A stretch of 64,000 nucleotides of DNA from Phoenix dactylifera (taxonomy: Eukaryota > Streptophyta > Magnoliopsida > Arecales > Arecaceae), in contig NW_024068263.1 in assembly GCF_009389715.1 (NCBI RefSeq), positions 1 to 64,000 of the forward strand, written 5' to 3'. The translations under genes and the position numbers were made by a program. The notes beneath the pieces were generated by a model that saw nothing but the letters and a program-made list of their open reading frames with translations, did not search any database and was not told the origin of the DNA. Each line of letters opens with the position of its first letter. The first letter of the stretch is position 1. Positions 47,328 through 57,480 of the stretch are shown in pieces.

Positions 47328-48041
47328 ATGTTAGCTATTGGAGCCGGCGGGGTGGCGGCGAAGGGGATGGACGGCGGAGGAGCGGCGCCGAGATCAGCTG
47401 CGGAGACGAAGGCTCACCGGAGCCACAGCGAGGCGGAGAGGAAGCGGCGGCAGCGGATCAACGGCCACCTCGCCACCCTCCGGAGCCTCCTCCCATCGGC
47501 CGCCAGAGTACGTAATTATTGTACCACGCCCTCCCCCCCTCTCTAGCGTCCAGATCATATCAGACGGCTGAGATTAATTTGATTTGGTGATGCTCAGATG
47601 GACAAGGCGACGCTGCTGGGGGAGGTGGTGAGGCACGTGAGGGAGCTGAAGGGGATGGCGGATGACGTGGCGGTGGTGGTCCCCGGGGAGGGGGATGAGG
47701 TCGGTGTGGAGGAGAAAGGGGAGGGGGAGGAAGGGAGGGTGAGGGCGTGGGTGTGCTGCGCGGACCGGCCGGGGCTGATGGGGGAGCTGAGCCGGGCGGT
47801 CGGGTCGGTGCGGGCCAGGGCGGTCCGGGCGGAGATGACGACGGTCGGAGGGAGGACGAGGAGCGTGCTGGAGGTGGAGATGATGGAGGTGAAAGCAGGA
47901 GGAGGGAATGAGGGGCGGCCGGCGGTGGCGCTTCAGGCCGCGCTCCGGGCGGTGCTGCTGGCCAAGGGACCCGGTTCGGATGGGAGGACCGCCGAGAGTT
48001 TTAAGCGGCCCCGCCTGGCATCCCGGTTCAACACCACGTAG
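47328..48041 (+). CDS. bHLH transcription factor with ACT-like C-terminus (TMO5/bHLH30-106-107-like)
   Basis: There are two coding exons, 47328-47507 and 47598-48041, with a 90-bp intron (donor GTACGT, acceptor CTCAG). The spliced protein is 207 aa. Residues about 30-82 form the basic helix-loop-helix: SHSEAERKRRQRIN has the His-Glu-Arg set that contacts the E-box, then RSLLPSAAR meets MDKATLLGEV exactly across the splice junction. Residues about 105-160 (WVCCADRPGLMGELSRAV) resemble an ACT-like dimerisation domain. This architecture and the MDKATLL loop-helix match the Arabidopsis clade of bHLH30, 32/TMO5, 106 and 107, nuclear regulators that pair with LHW-type bHLHs in vascular development. 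The exact orthologue is uncertain. It is very GC-rich, typical of monocot genes. The first in-frame ATG was chosen; a second lies at codon 14. Confidence 0.9.
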
Positions 48042-50880
48042 ATTAACTCTTTTCTTTTCTTTCCGTTTTATTTTATTCTAAAAATGTATTAAGTCCTATG
48101 GTAGTGTAGCGATACTTCTGCTTGTTGGCGTATGAATACTAGAGTATGTTCGGTTCGGTTTTTACTCTCTGTTGCACGTAGTTTGGTGCATGATGCAGTA
48201 CCCAAACAGATGTAATGTCTTCGCAAGGAAAATATATTTGTAGATTTTGGATTTGCACCCAACTAACTCCTCATTTCTGTGACTGCAAAGCAGCCTTTCT
48301 GTGGCATGCAAGTTGATGAGAACTTCGAGTAAGCTGAACTTGACCCTATGAGAGTGTTACGAAGTTCCCAATGACAGCTAGTCATTAGAAGATAGATGGT
48401 TATCAAAAAAAATATGCACTATATATGGGATGGCAGATGCTTCTAGGCTGTCTTGTTTGATGGTTGTCTATCTTGCAATGATGACTATATGCTCTGCGGT
48501 GTGGCGGGTGCACTGCAGAGGATCCATGCTCCGAGAAAATAAGAGGTCCATTCAGAAAGTAAAATTTTGGTGTTCGACATTTCATAATATGTCATGAAAA
48601 TTAAGCCAAGGCTGATTGAATGGTGAAGGCACTACAATTTTACGTACACAAGATCACTGCTCAAAATCCACACACGAATGTATGAGATGCGTTATGGAGA
48701 CAATGTTTATGGTGACATGTTTTGTTCTTTGTCAGAAAAATATGAAAGATCGTAATTTTGTTGGAAAGGCTCTATGATTGCTTGCACTGCACGAACATTA
48801 AGTGCTTTTCTATTTTCCATTAGCCCATTTATTATGAGTCAGCTCAATAGTCATCAACCATGGGCCAGTCAATAATCCAGATATATATTCACGAAAAACT
48901 GCGAGCTGTGAGTTGTTCCTGCACTTTTGGCCATTATTTGATCATGTGAGTGGAAAGTGATCGAGAGGCAAGGAAGAATAATGAACAGATTTATTCGAAC
49001 AGATTTAGGCTAAAAATTTTATAGAATTAATCAGGATATCTAAACAGGTCCTTAAGAGATCAGAAAACCCTGGACTTTGCAATCCAAAAACTTTTGGTAT
49101 ACCAAAAATAGATCAACTTTCTATGTAGATTCTATTGCGCGCTAGAAGACTTATTTGGGGATGCATTAGTCTTTTTTTCTGATTCCTCTCATGTTTCTTT
49201 TCGGAGTGCCCTGAATTATACCTGTAATTCCCTTCATAAGGGGGTATGCAGTTTTCAGATTATTTTTCTTTGCACATCCAATCTTTGCTCGATATCGCTC
49301 GTAATATAGTACCCCTAGCCTAGATGGAATGCTGCATTTTAACCTATTCGATGACTGCATTTTTGCATGAGTACAAATGCATATAATGGATATAATCTCA
49401 TGTTCAAACTGCATATAATGCTCGCACAGATTCATACATATATAACAGGCATTGTAATTGGCGCACCCTTAGCTGAAATAAGGTTGATGATTACCTTGAT
49501 CTGCTCAACAAGGAAATAAAGGGGGTTGCACTTTGAATACTGCAAATATTCATGACCCAGAAAGATGGGAGGGAAAAAAAGGGACAAAGAAGAAAAGAAA
49601 AAAGAAAAAACAAAGGAGAGAGAATTTTGTGACTACAGCATTCCCACCCAACAGTTAAATGGTCAGACAAAATCAAGACCAGACATGTGCTTAAAGCAAA
49701 ACAATCTAATAAAATAATTGTAGAAGAAGGAGAAAAAAAAATAAAAGAAAGACAAATAATTTTATATCTATGTTCTGTCATATTCGGTACATTTCAAGAA
49801 TTATATACATTCGTGTATAGACTCCATATAACGAAAATAATATAGGCTGATATAGTATCATACTAATAATAGAAAATATTACTGGCTGATATAAGTTATC
49901 ATATGATTCCTAAAATTAGTTTTTTTTAAAAAAAATATGATTATGGATTTTGTATCACCATATGAGAAATGCTAGTGAAATTTCAGGAAAAGCCTCAATG
50001 AGTTTAATCTAGAGGATAAGATTCAGGAAGGTTAAATATGCTTATGAGTGAGTTAATCCATTATTGGAGCATCAAATTAATTTTCTTAAAAGAGAGATCA
50101 ATATCAAATTGTAGTATGGAATTGTCAAGGAAATCTAGAGTTGGCTTAGCTCAAATGGGATCTAGTATATGATTACTTGATCATACGATGGTACAAATAT
50201 GGTAATTATCTTGAGTATTAATCTGGGATTATTAAGAAATTTTGGAGAATATTGATCAGAGTTGCGCAGCAAAATTATGGTGGACTGAGTCATTTTAAAC
50301 TGAGCAAAATATTGACTATGTTTTGGTAACTAGATAGTTCAATAAAGAAGGTTTTTATTAATAAGAAAAGGTTAGGTTAATCGTGATAAGACTTTGTTAT
50401 CTCTCTGATAGATTCTTTTATTATTGGTATGCTAAAAAAAAATAAGCATTACATGATAGGGTGAGTTGATCAGGATCTAAATTTTTAAGTATCCAAATAA
50501 GTCATTTGTAATTGTTCCCTCTTTATGATTTATAAGTTTATGCTAAATTTAAAGCCTTCTAACATATCGAATCACGGGATCAATATTTAGCTCTCTCGGA
50601 CTTACTCTTGTGATTTGATACCCATCATTTTGAGATAGACCATTGCTGACTAATGACCATCATTACATGATCATTTTGTGAATTACATTCCTAGCCATAT
50701 AACGATTTGACTCTAAGATTGGTAATTATCCTTTAAGGGATCAACACACTATCATGATAAGTGTATGAGATTTATTTCATTTCAAATTCTACCCCAAATA
50801 CAATTAATTTTATCGATCCTGTTGTGAAATAATTCCAATCTGATCTAGAGTGACTTGCATTAAGGGATAGTGGTGGAATA
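48042..50880. other. Intergenic, AT-rich
   Basis: The first few hundred bases are the probable 3' UTR and terminator of the bHLH gene. Beyond that I see poly-A runs (49570-49600, 49735-49745) and no conserved coding region. A short WNCQGN-like translation near 50120 could be LINE debris but has no support around it. Confidence 0.4.
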
Positions 50881-50902
50881 GGGGATCACGATCGTGATCC
50901 CC
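50881..50902. repeat. Perfect 22-bp palindrome
   Basis: GGGGATCACGA is followed directly by its reverse complement with no spacer. Confidence 0.85.
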
Positions 50903-51554
50903 TGCTCTGCTTTTTTTGGGCGCAGCGGGAGTGGAGGCACTGTGGCCGTTCTGCAGTTGCTCTGCGATTGCTTGAGCGGCTGCCGATCACGCTCAACTGC
51001 TGTGGAAATCGTGGCGGTGAGCCATTTGAAAGCTTTCTATAAAGCCTCCTCTTCCCTTCCTCTGGATCCTCTACCAAGGACCTCCTCCCTCTCCTCCCTG
51101 CAACTGTGATGCGTCGTGCCCTCTCCTCCCTTTTCTCTCTCCATTTCCTCTGCTCCGAGGCTCCTTCTCTCCGTTTTGAGTGTCGTCGCCACTAGCCGTT
51201 GGACCGAGCCTTCCTTGGCTGAGACCCCCCCGCCTCCGTCGATCGCTGGTAAGCCTCCTTCCCTCTACTCTTCAATCTGTAGCCGAATCAAGTTTTCTTT
51301 TCATTTTCCATGTTCTGGATCCAAACTGAGGACTTGATTTTTTTCCTCTCCTCGTCGGCCACCGCAGTAGCCGTCAGCTGCTGCTGCCGTCGATGGCTGA
51401 CCGTCAGCCCTAGGCCGGCTGCTGCCAGAACCTCTCCTCTCCTCTCTTCCCTCTCCTTCCTCTCTTCTCCTCCTTCTTCCTTGTGTTCTCAACGGGATGA
51501 AGAACCCCTCTTTTGGGTCATCATTGGGCCGTGATTATTCATCTAGGCCCTGTT

Positions 51555-52215
51555 TGAATTTGGGCCCAGTTCATTCATTTTGGGCCTTGTTGGGTCGTGC
51601 CCATTTTGGGCCCTATTAGGCCTTATTCACTTTGTTGGGTTGTGCCCATTTTGGGCCCTATCCACTCTTTGGGCCATGCCAATTTTGGGCCCTATTGGGC
51701 CTTGTTCACTTTATTGGGTTGTGCCCATTGTGAGCCAACAATGGGCCCAATTCAGTCATTTTGGGCCCTGTTGGTTCATGCCCGTTATGGGCCAAATTTA
51801 GGACCAGCTTAAACATTTTGGGCCCTATTAGGCTGTGCTCATTGTGGACCCATCCTGTTCACCGTGTTGGGCCATGTCCATTGTGGGCCTTGTTGGGCCC
51901 TATTCGCCCATTGTGGGCCTATTCAACCGTTGTGGGTCCGCTTATCTGTTATGGGCCCATTCACCCATTGTGGACCCGTTCACCCATTGTGGGGTGCCCG
52001 TTCATCTGTTGTGGGTCCGTTCATCCGTTGTGGGCCTATTCATCCTTTGTGCGCCCATTCACCCATTGTGGGCTCGTTTATCTATTATGGGTTGTATTCA
52101 TTTTGGGCCTTGTTCGTCCATTGTGGGCCATGTTCATTTTGGGTCGTGATCATTTATTTTGGGCCCTTCTTATCTATTGTTGGTCGTATTTTTTTGGGCC
52201 TTATTGGGCCCTCTT
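51555..52215. repeat. Degenerate TGGGCC-rich minisatellite in the LTR
   Basis: I count about 22 TGGGCC hexamers in some 660 bases, mostly within CATTTTGGGCCCTATTGGG-like or CATTGTGGGCC units of 15-40 bases. The ORFs through it arise from the repeat and are not genes. Confidence 0.8.
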
Positions 52216-53043
52216 CATCCATTATGAGCCGAGTCCGTTCATTATGGACCAGATACATTAATTGATTCAGGTCGACCTAGGCCAAATATCTCTTTTCCGA
52301 TTCTGATCAAACCGGAGTAAATAGGTCAAGCCTCTGATTGGACCTAGCTAAGTGGATCAAACCCAAAAGCTCAAATAGCCTTAGATTGTGTATCTCTTTC
52401 TCTCTCTAAGCAAGCCCACGTTCTAACAAGATCTTGACATTTCCTTTGATGGTCAATCTGAAACATTCGGACCAAGCCCAAGACCAGGATCAGACCAAAT
52501 CCAGACCCGAGATGATGAGATTCTCTCTCCTCCTTTTTTTCTCTAGACAAGCTTGGAGATCCTAGTGCAAGCCATGTCCTTCTTGTTGCTCAAATTTAAG
52601 TTGACCCAGTTTGAAAATTCCAAACCACCCCCGTATCTGGGCGGTTGACCAGTCATTATTTCAGCCTCAGCTAGATTTGGTCACTTTCGATCTTCACCTC
52701 TGATCCATTGAATCCTCCTTGCTCAGACCAAACTGTTCTAGGGGCATGAGATTGTAGTATTTTATTTTGACTTCTGAAATTATGTTAGAATTAATAATAT
52801 TTTAATGATATTAAAACAAGTGTATATGACATGTTTGCGTGAAGTGGGATTTAAAGCGAAAATAGGTAAGTAACTTAATGCTTCAAAGTATATTTTCTAA
52901 ATTATTTAATAAATTAATTATTAGTGGATTAAATTTTGAGATATGTTTTGTACTTAGTAAAATGGGCCAGGCATGTTAAATATCATTTGAAAATTATGTT
53001 ATATGCTATGAAATTTGTAAAATATGACTGGGCAAATTATGAA

Positions 53044-53050
<7 letters not shown>

Positions 53051-53083
<33 letters not shown>
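53051..53083. repeat. (TA)16 microsatellite
   Basis: An uninterrupted TA dinucleotide run. Confidence 0.95.
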
Positions 53084-53087
<4 letters not shown>

Positions 53088-53180
53088 TTCAGCATAGCTA
53101 TAATCTCTTCTGGCCCCGCTAATGAGGATTATTCGTTGGTTCTGTCGACTTGTATCTGTGAGAAACTGGTTTCAATACCA

Positions 53181-53290
53181 TACCATCGATGATTAGAATA
53201 GTGGTGTTTAGACATCGTACCATCGATGATTAAAATAGTAGTATTGGATAACGTACCTTCGGTAGTTAACAATAGTAGTGTTTGGCACTT
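53181..53290. repeat. Three 36-37-bp tandem repeats in the gypsy LTR
   Basis: Units begin TACCATCGAT at 53181, TACCATCGAT at 53218 and TACCTTCGG at 53254. Confidence 0.8.
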
Positions 53291-53972
53291 TGTGCAACCC
53301 ATGCTACTGGGTTACGTGGCCATAGCCTATTTGTGTTGAAATTCTGATATCAGAGTTTTTATAAAAATATTTAGTAAATTTCAAAAAAATATATATATTA
53401 TTTGTAATTTATTTTTCAGTCATTATTTTGTGTTTTGATTAAATATATGATATGCTTTGGGCCTACTTTGGGGTATTATGTTGCTTACTAAGCTAGTGTA
53501 GCTCATCATCCTGTTTTCTCTATTTTTTAGATTCAGATACGTGATCACATGAGACTTGGGGAGTGCGCTAGATTCCTAAAGATTCCTTTCAGTTATTGAC
53601 ATTTTAGATAAACTAGTTAAAGTAATTGATTTATGTCGTCATATGTTATTTTGAAACTTTGGAAGATTGCTTTGAGTAAATTATTTAAAAAAAATCAGAA
53701 ATTTATTATTGTTTTGATATGATCTGTAGCCTTGAATGCCTGTACGGTCTGCCATGCAGGCGTGCAACGTCTGTCGTGCTCCGGTCTCGGGACGTGACAT
53801 CAGTACAGAGGGAAGCATAATGACAGACTCATCAATCACTTGCAGATCTCTTTGTGGGAGTCCAGAAGATAGAATATGATTAACTTCTTGGCATAATGTG
53901 AGAAGTAGTCTAGGATGCTTAGTTCCAACATTTAGGGCATCCTGTTCCATCTTTAAAAATGAGTATGGTTAG

Positions 53973-54407
53973 TGTTGTGGTTCAAATTTGGCCCGAGGGT
54001 GACCATGCCGGGAGAGTCGAGGGAGCTGCCGGCTAGAGCAGAGAAATAAGAGCCACCTCCCGTGCGACGGCGTAGCTGCACAAAGCATGTCGGTGAATAT
54101 AAAGGCGCCCTGAGCTTGGCCGGGGCACGTCGTCGTATAGTCTTGCGGTGGGAGTTTTTTGGCTCGCAGTCGACGCAGCAGGGCGCCTCGAGCTCGGGCC
54201 CGGGACTCACTATAAGCATCAGAAGAGGTTGTTGTAGGTCGTAGCAGCGGAGAGATGCGACCGAGGTCAGCTGGGCCTTTGGCGAAGTCCGAGATCAGAC
54301 TAGCTCTTAGCAGGATCGAGGTTTGGCCTGATCGGTGCTGAAGCCTGCCTGGCCGGAGTGGGATGATCCCTTGTCCTGAGCAGGACGATCCATTTTGCCC
54401 CCCATCA
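53973..54407. mobile_element. Short solo-LTR-like insertion, GC-rich
   Basis: A 435-bp GC-rich block begins TGTTGTGG and ends CCCATCA, with flanks GTTAG (53968-53972) and ATTAG (54408-54412) differing at one base. It carries GAATATAAAGG at about 54096. The TG...CA ends and near-duplication suggest a small LTR. Overlapping ORFs in it are not supported. Confidence 0.4.
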
Positions 54408-54978
54408 ATTAGCTTCACGAATATAAATGAAATCTACTTAAGCATTGAGTCAATACTCAATGAAACCACAGGGTCGGTAAATATTTTAATTTTATCCTAA
54501 GTAGGCATATCTTGGTGTCTATTGCCGACGCTGTTTTAGAGTACGTAGCAGTCGGCAGCCTGTAACTCGGCAATTCCCGGGGAATAGCCGGATTGTGGCA
54601 ATGCCATGCTGCATCTAAAGCTCACCAGATCTAATCAGAAATCTTTATTATTATATTATTTTTAATTCCGAGTATGGCAGGATGGTCAGTGACTAGCAAA
54701 AGGCCATCGTAGGTCTACTAAAAAACCAGAACCTGTCATGTGGCTAGCAGGAAAATGTTACTGGAGCATCTGAAGGACTGGAATCTCCATTTGGACATTG
54801 CAGAGTTAAATAAAGCCAACTAAGATAGGTGTTCACTTATTGCTTCCAAGTATTGGTGAAATCTGGTACCAGCAACATCATAATTAAATGAATTCCCCAA
54901 CCATGCCACCTCTTTTGACATTTGTGGCCGAATGGTTGAGAAGGTGAACAAACCAAAAGCTCCCCTTCCCTGCTGATC
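54408..54978. other. Upstream region of proline-rich gene 1
   Basis: No ORF supported. Similarity to the upstream region of gene 2 begins near 54935 (GAGAAGGTGAACAAACC against GAGAAGGTGAGCGACC). Confidence 0.45.
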
Positions 54979-55030
54979 ACCAACCAAAAGATTGTTTTCT
55001 GAACTCCCTTCAACATATCAAGCTATAAAA
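54979..55030 (+). promoter_or_regulatory. Core promoter of proline-rich gene 1: AC element and TATA box
   Basis: ACCAACC (54979-54985) matches the AC-II element bound by R2R3-MYB factors of cell-wall genes. A TATA box (TATAAAA, 55024-55030) follows about 40 bases later, about 100 bases before the start codon. The GATCACCAACC context is repeated upstream of gene 2. Confidence 0.6.
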
Positions 55031-55127
55031 AGACCAGCATCGCAACTTAATCATCACAGAAAAGATACAAACCGCAGCTCTTTCTTCCACTCATACGTAG
55101 AGATAAGCTCTACGCTCCCGCTTACGT

Positions 55128-55598
55128 ATGGCTTCTCAAACTTGGTGCCTCCTAGCTTTGCTTGTGACGTTGGTGGGCACCGATGGAAGCCATGCAGCAC
55201 GCCATCTTTTAGATACTGCAGCGCCGGAGACTACTGCACCAGCTACGCCATCCCTACCTTCGATCCCTGCGCTGCCAAAGCCCGTCATACCATCCATGCC
55301 GACACTGCCAAAGCCATCTTTGCCTCCAATGCCAACCATGCCTTTGCCAAAGCTTGCGATACCGCCCATACCGGCCGGCCCGATGCCTTCTGTGCCTAAG
55401 CCTGCAATCCCTACAGTGCCTGTTATACCAACCATGCCCACTGCAACGTTGCCTCCGATGCCAGCTATCCCATTGCCCACCATTCCTTCCATTCCAAAGA
55501 GCATTCCTCCATTGCCTTCGATTCCAATCACCATGCCGTCCATACCTGGTGTCCAGCTGCCACCCATCCCTTTCCTCTCTCCACCCCCAAGCCCGTGA
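55128..55598 (+). CDS. Secreted proline-rich protein 1, probable cell-wall protein
   Basis: This single exon encodes 156 aa. Residues 1-23 form a signal peptide (hydrophobic CLLALLVTLVG, cleavage likely after SHA). ARHLLDT follows, and the rest is degenerate Pro repeats of the type P-x-(I/L/M)-P, such as SLPSIPALPKP, TLPKPSLPPMP and IPTMP, with Met, Ile, Leu and Lys but few charged acids. The C-terminus is QLPPIPFLSPP-SP. There is no membrane anchor or enzyme domain. It resembles small plant proline-rich or PELPK-like wall proteins in layout, but lacks a true PELPK repeat, so the assignment is general. It is paralogous to 59882-60388. The start is the first ATG after the TATA box. Confidence 0.88.
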   Translation: MASQTWCLLALLVTLVGTDGSHAARHLLDTAAPETTAPATPSLPSIPALPKPVIPSMPTLPKPSLPPMPTMPLPKLAIPPIPAGPMPSVPKPAIPTVPVIPTMPTATLPPMPAIPLPTIPSIPKSIPPLPSIPITMPSIPGVQLPPIPFLSPPPSP

Positions 55599-56099
55599 AT
55601 GCTGCAAACTATTTAAACTGCAGGAAGATGTGGAGTTCTTTTGAGCGAGACGTGTGAGGTTTATTTCGGTTATGTACTGCTGGCTATGTATGCTGTTTGT
55701 GCCATGAATCTGAGTGTTTAGCACCTTTATTTGTTTGTTTGTAAGTGCTTTTGTTGGTTGGTTTTTAATGTATTATTCACATATTGGATTTAATCTCTTG
55801 GTTTCAGGCCTGTTAGTCACCTTTGCTTTTATAGTTTTTTCTTTTCTTTTTCTCCGTGATTTTCCGATCCATAAGGATGTAAATAGTGGCCCTTTGTCCA
55901 AGTATCGTATGTTCTCTGGTTCAAACTATGAGTAATATTCTTTTCAAAAATTAAAGAAGGCCCATGAATCTAGGAGATCAATGCTGCAATAATGTTTTTA
56001 GAAAAAGAAGGAAAACGTCAAAAGTTAATTGGGAAAGGAAAAACAAAGAAAACCGAAAAAATGCGAAATCAAACAAGGAATTCACCCACATGACTTGTT
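55599..56099. other. 3' region of proline-rich gene 1
   Basis: T-rich sequence after the stop, likely 3' UTR and terminator. The 73-aa hydrophobic ORF here is a by-product of T-rich sequence. Confidence 0.4.
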
Positions 56100-57480
56100 T
56101 ACTTACCATCTCCTTATAAGAAAATTATTTTATTGTGACAATTACATATTTTTGCCCGACAAATATCTAACTGTGATGACAGCTCATATTAGTCACAAAT
56201 TAGAAGTTTTAGGTCATCTTTTGTGACAATGGAAAATGTCATCACAAAATAATTATTTTAGGTGACAGTATTAATTTCAACAGTCGTCACAACAGGCTGC
56301 CACTATATATATTTGAATCCTGGCACCAAACAAAAGTTATAGAGGGAAAAGGAAAAGTCATCACAAAAGCCATAGTTTCTCTTGTGACAAGCAATTCTTT
56401 CATCGCTATGAATGTTTCTTTGTGACAAGTTTTTCCATTGTTATGCAAATATATATGTATAAGATCATCTGAATTAAGACCCAAACTAGTTTATTAAGTT
56501 GACCTGATTCATTATTTTAAGAAACTCTCCTTCTTGAACATAGACAGAAGGAAGGATTATAAATTTATGTTTCCAGACACTTCTAACTGTTGATTTTAAT
56601 TTAGAGCACCTTTGGCATCCAATTGAAGAGTTTAAGCTATTATATAATTATGATAAGTTATCATATTCTAGTAGATATTCGATTATGTAAAATAAAATTA
56701 ATTATCTTAAAATGAATACAATAGTACTTAATAGCTACTAAATCCAAACAGGAGATCAATGTAGTCGGTGAGGTTGGGTCAATTGGTTACACCAGCTTTA
56801 TATTGAAATATATTTAAAAATTTCAAAATACTAAAATAAATATGATATCATTAATATGCATAGGTAGTAATAAATTATTCATTTAAATACTAAAATTGGA
56901 TATTTTTAACAATAACCAGATTTCATGGATGAAGAGGTCATCTATAAGATGATATCTAGAGTCCTATATTATTAGGAAATATTTGATCTAGATAGTTTAA
57001 TTAGTTTTGTTCTAAAAATGAAGAAAGCTCAAATGATTCCCATATTATTTATTATACATTTATGCAAGTATTTTTGCAGTCTCAGAGAATTGTTATAGCT
57101 GCCTTTAGACTAAAGATTTTGACATTAATATCAAGTGGGTCTCGATTTAATAAAATTATGATAATACTTTTTGCGATAATGTATGTTATCACCGAATAAA
57201 GGCCTTTATAGTGACCTTTGTTGTCACCAAACAATTAAATTTTATCATCATTGTTGGTATAAGCGAGTGATAAAGTACATATCTTCTAGGGACAAACTTT
57301 TCTTATCATAGAAACAAGCATGTTTAATTAGTGTTAATGAAATATTGTCACGAAAGCCTTTGAGCTTTAGTGAAGACATTATTTTTATCATCGTGAAAAA
57401 AAATATATGTAAAGACCTTTTGACGATCAAAATCTTGTCACAAAATGATAGGATTTTTGATTTTGTCTACACTTGCGTTT
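56100..57480. mobile_element. Region with scattered TGTGACAA/GTCACAA repeats, CACTA-like derivative
   Basis: The motif TTGTGAC or its reverse complement occurs many times in two clusters (56130-56440 and 57180-57450), the pattern of subterminal repeats in CACTA (EnSpm) transposons. I did not find clear CACTA termini or target duplications, so the limits are approximate and the call tentative. Confidence 0.35.

Larger units (their letters stand above)
50903..53799 (+). mobile_element. Ty3/gypsy LTR, Tekay/Del-like, left edge unresolved
   Basis: The right end CCGGTCTCGGGACGTGACA at 53799 is the terminal sequence common to Tekay/Del-type chromovirus LTRs. Upstream features fit: a TATA-like CTATAAAGCC at about 51039, the TTACTAAGCTAGTGTAGCTCA segment split by its T run at about 53485, and TACC(A/T)TCG(A/G)TG repeats. 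No primer site follows 53799, so this is a 3' or solo LTR. The left edge was not found; about 50.9 kb is a guess from where composition changes. Confidence 0.6.

Noticed and set aside
50100..50170. WNCQGN-like translation resembling the start of a LINE endonuclease
   Set aside because: Only six residues match, with stops soon after and no further LINE motifs nearby.
51580..52265. ORFs of 71-166 aa reading GPCWAL-type repeats
   Set aside because: Pure by-product of the TGGGCC minisatellite, open in all three plus frames.
53681..53950. Minus-strand ORF of 89 aa spanning the gypsy LTR end
   Set aside because: It crosses the LTR terminus at 53799, so its C-terminal half is LTR sequence. The first 49 codons look protein-like but match nothing I know.
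55136..55724. Large minus-strand ORFs over proline-rich gene 1 (and 59803-60412 over gene 2)
   Set aside because: Reverse-complement shadows of Pro-rich coding repeats; they read Gly/Met/Trp-rich nonsense and lack a start context.
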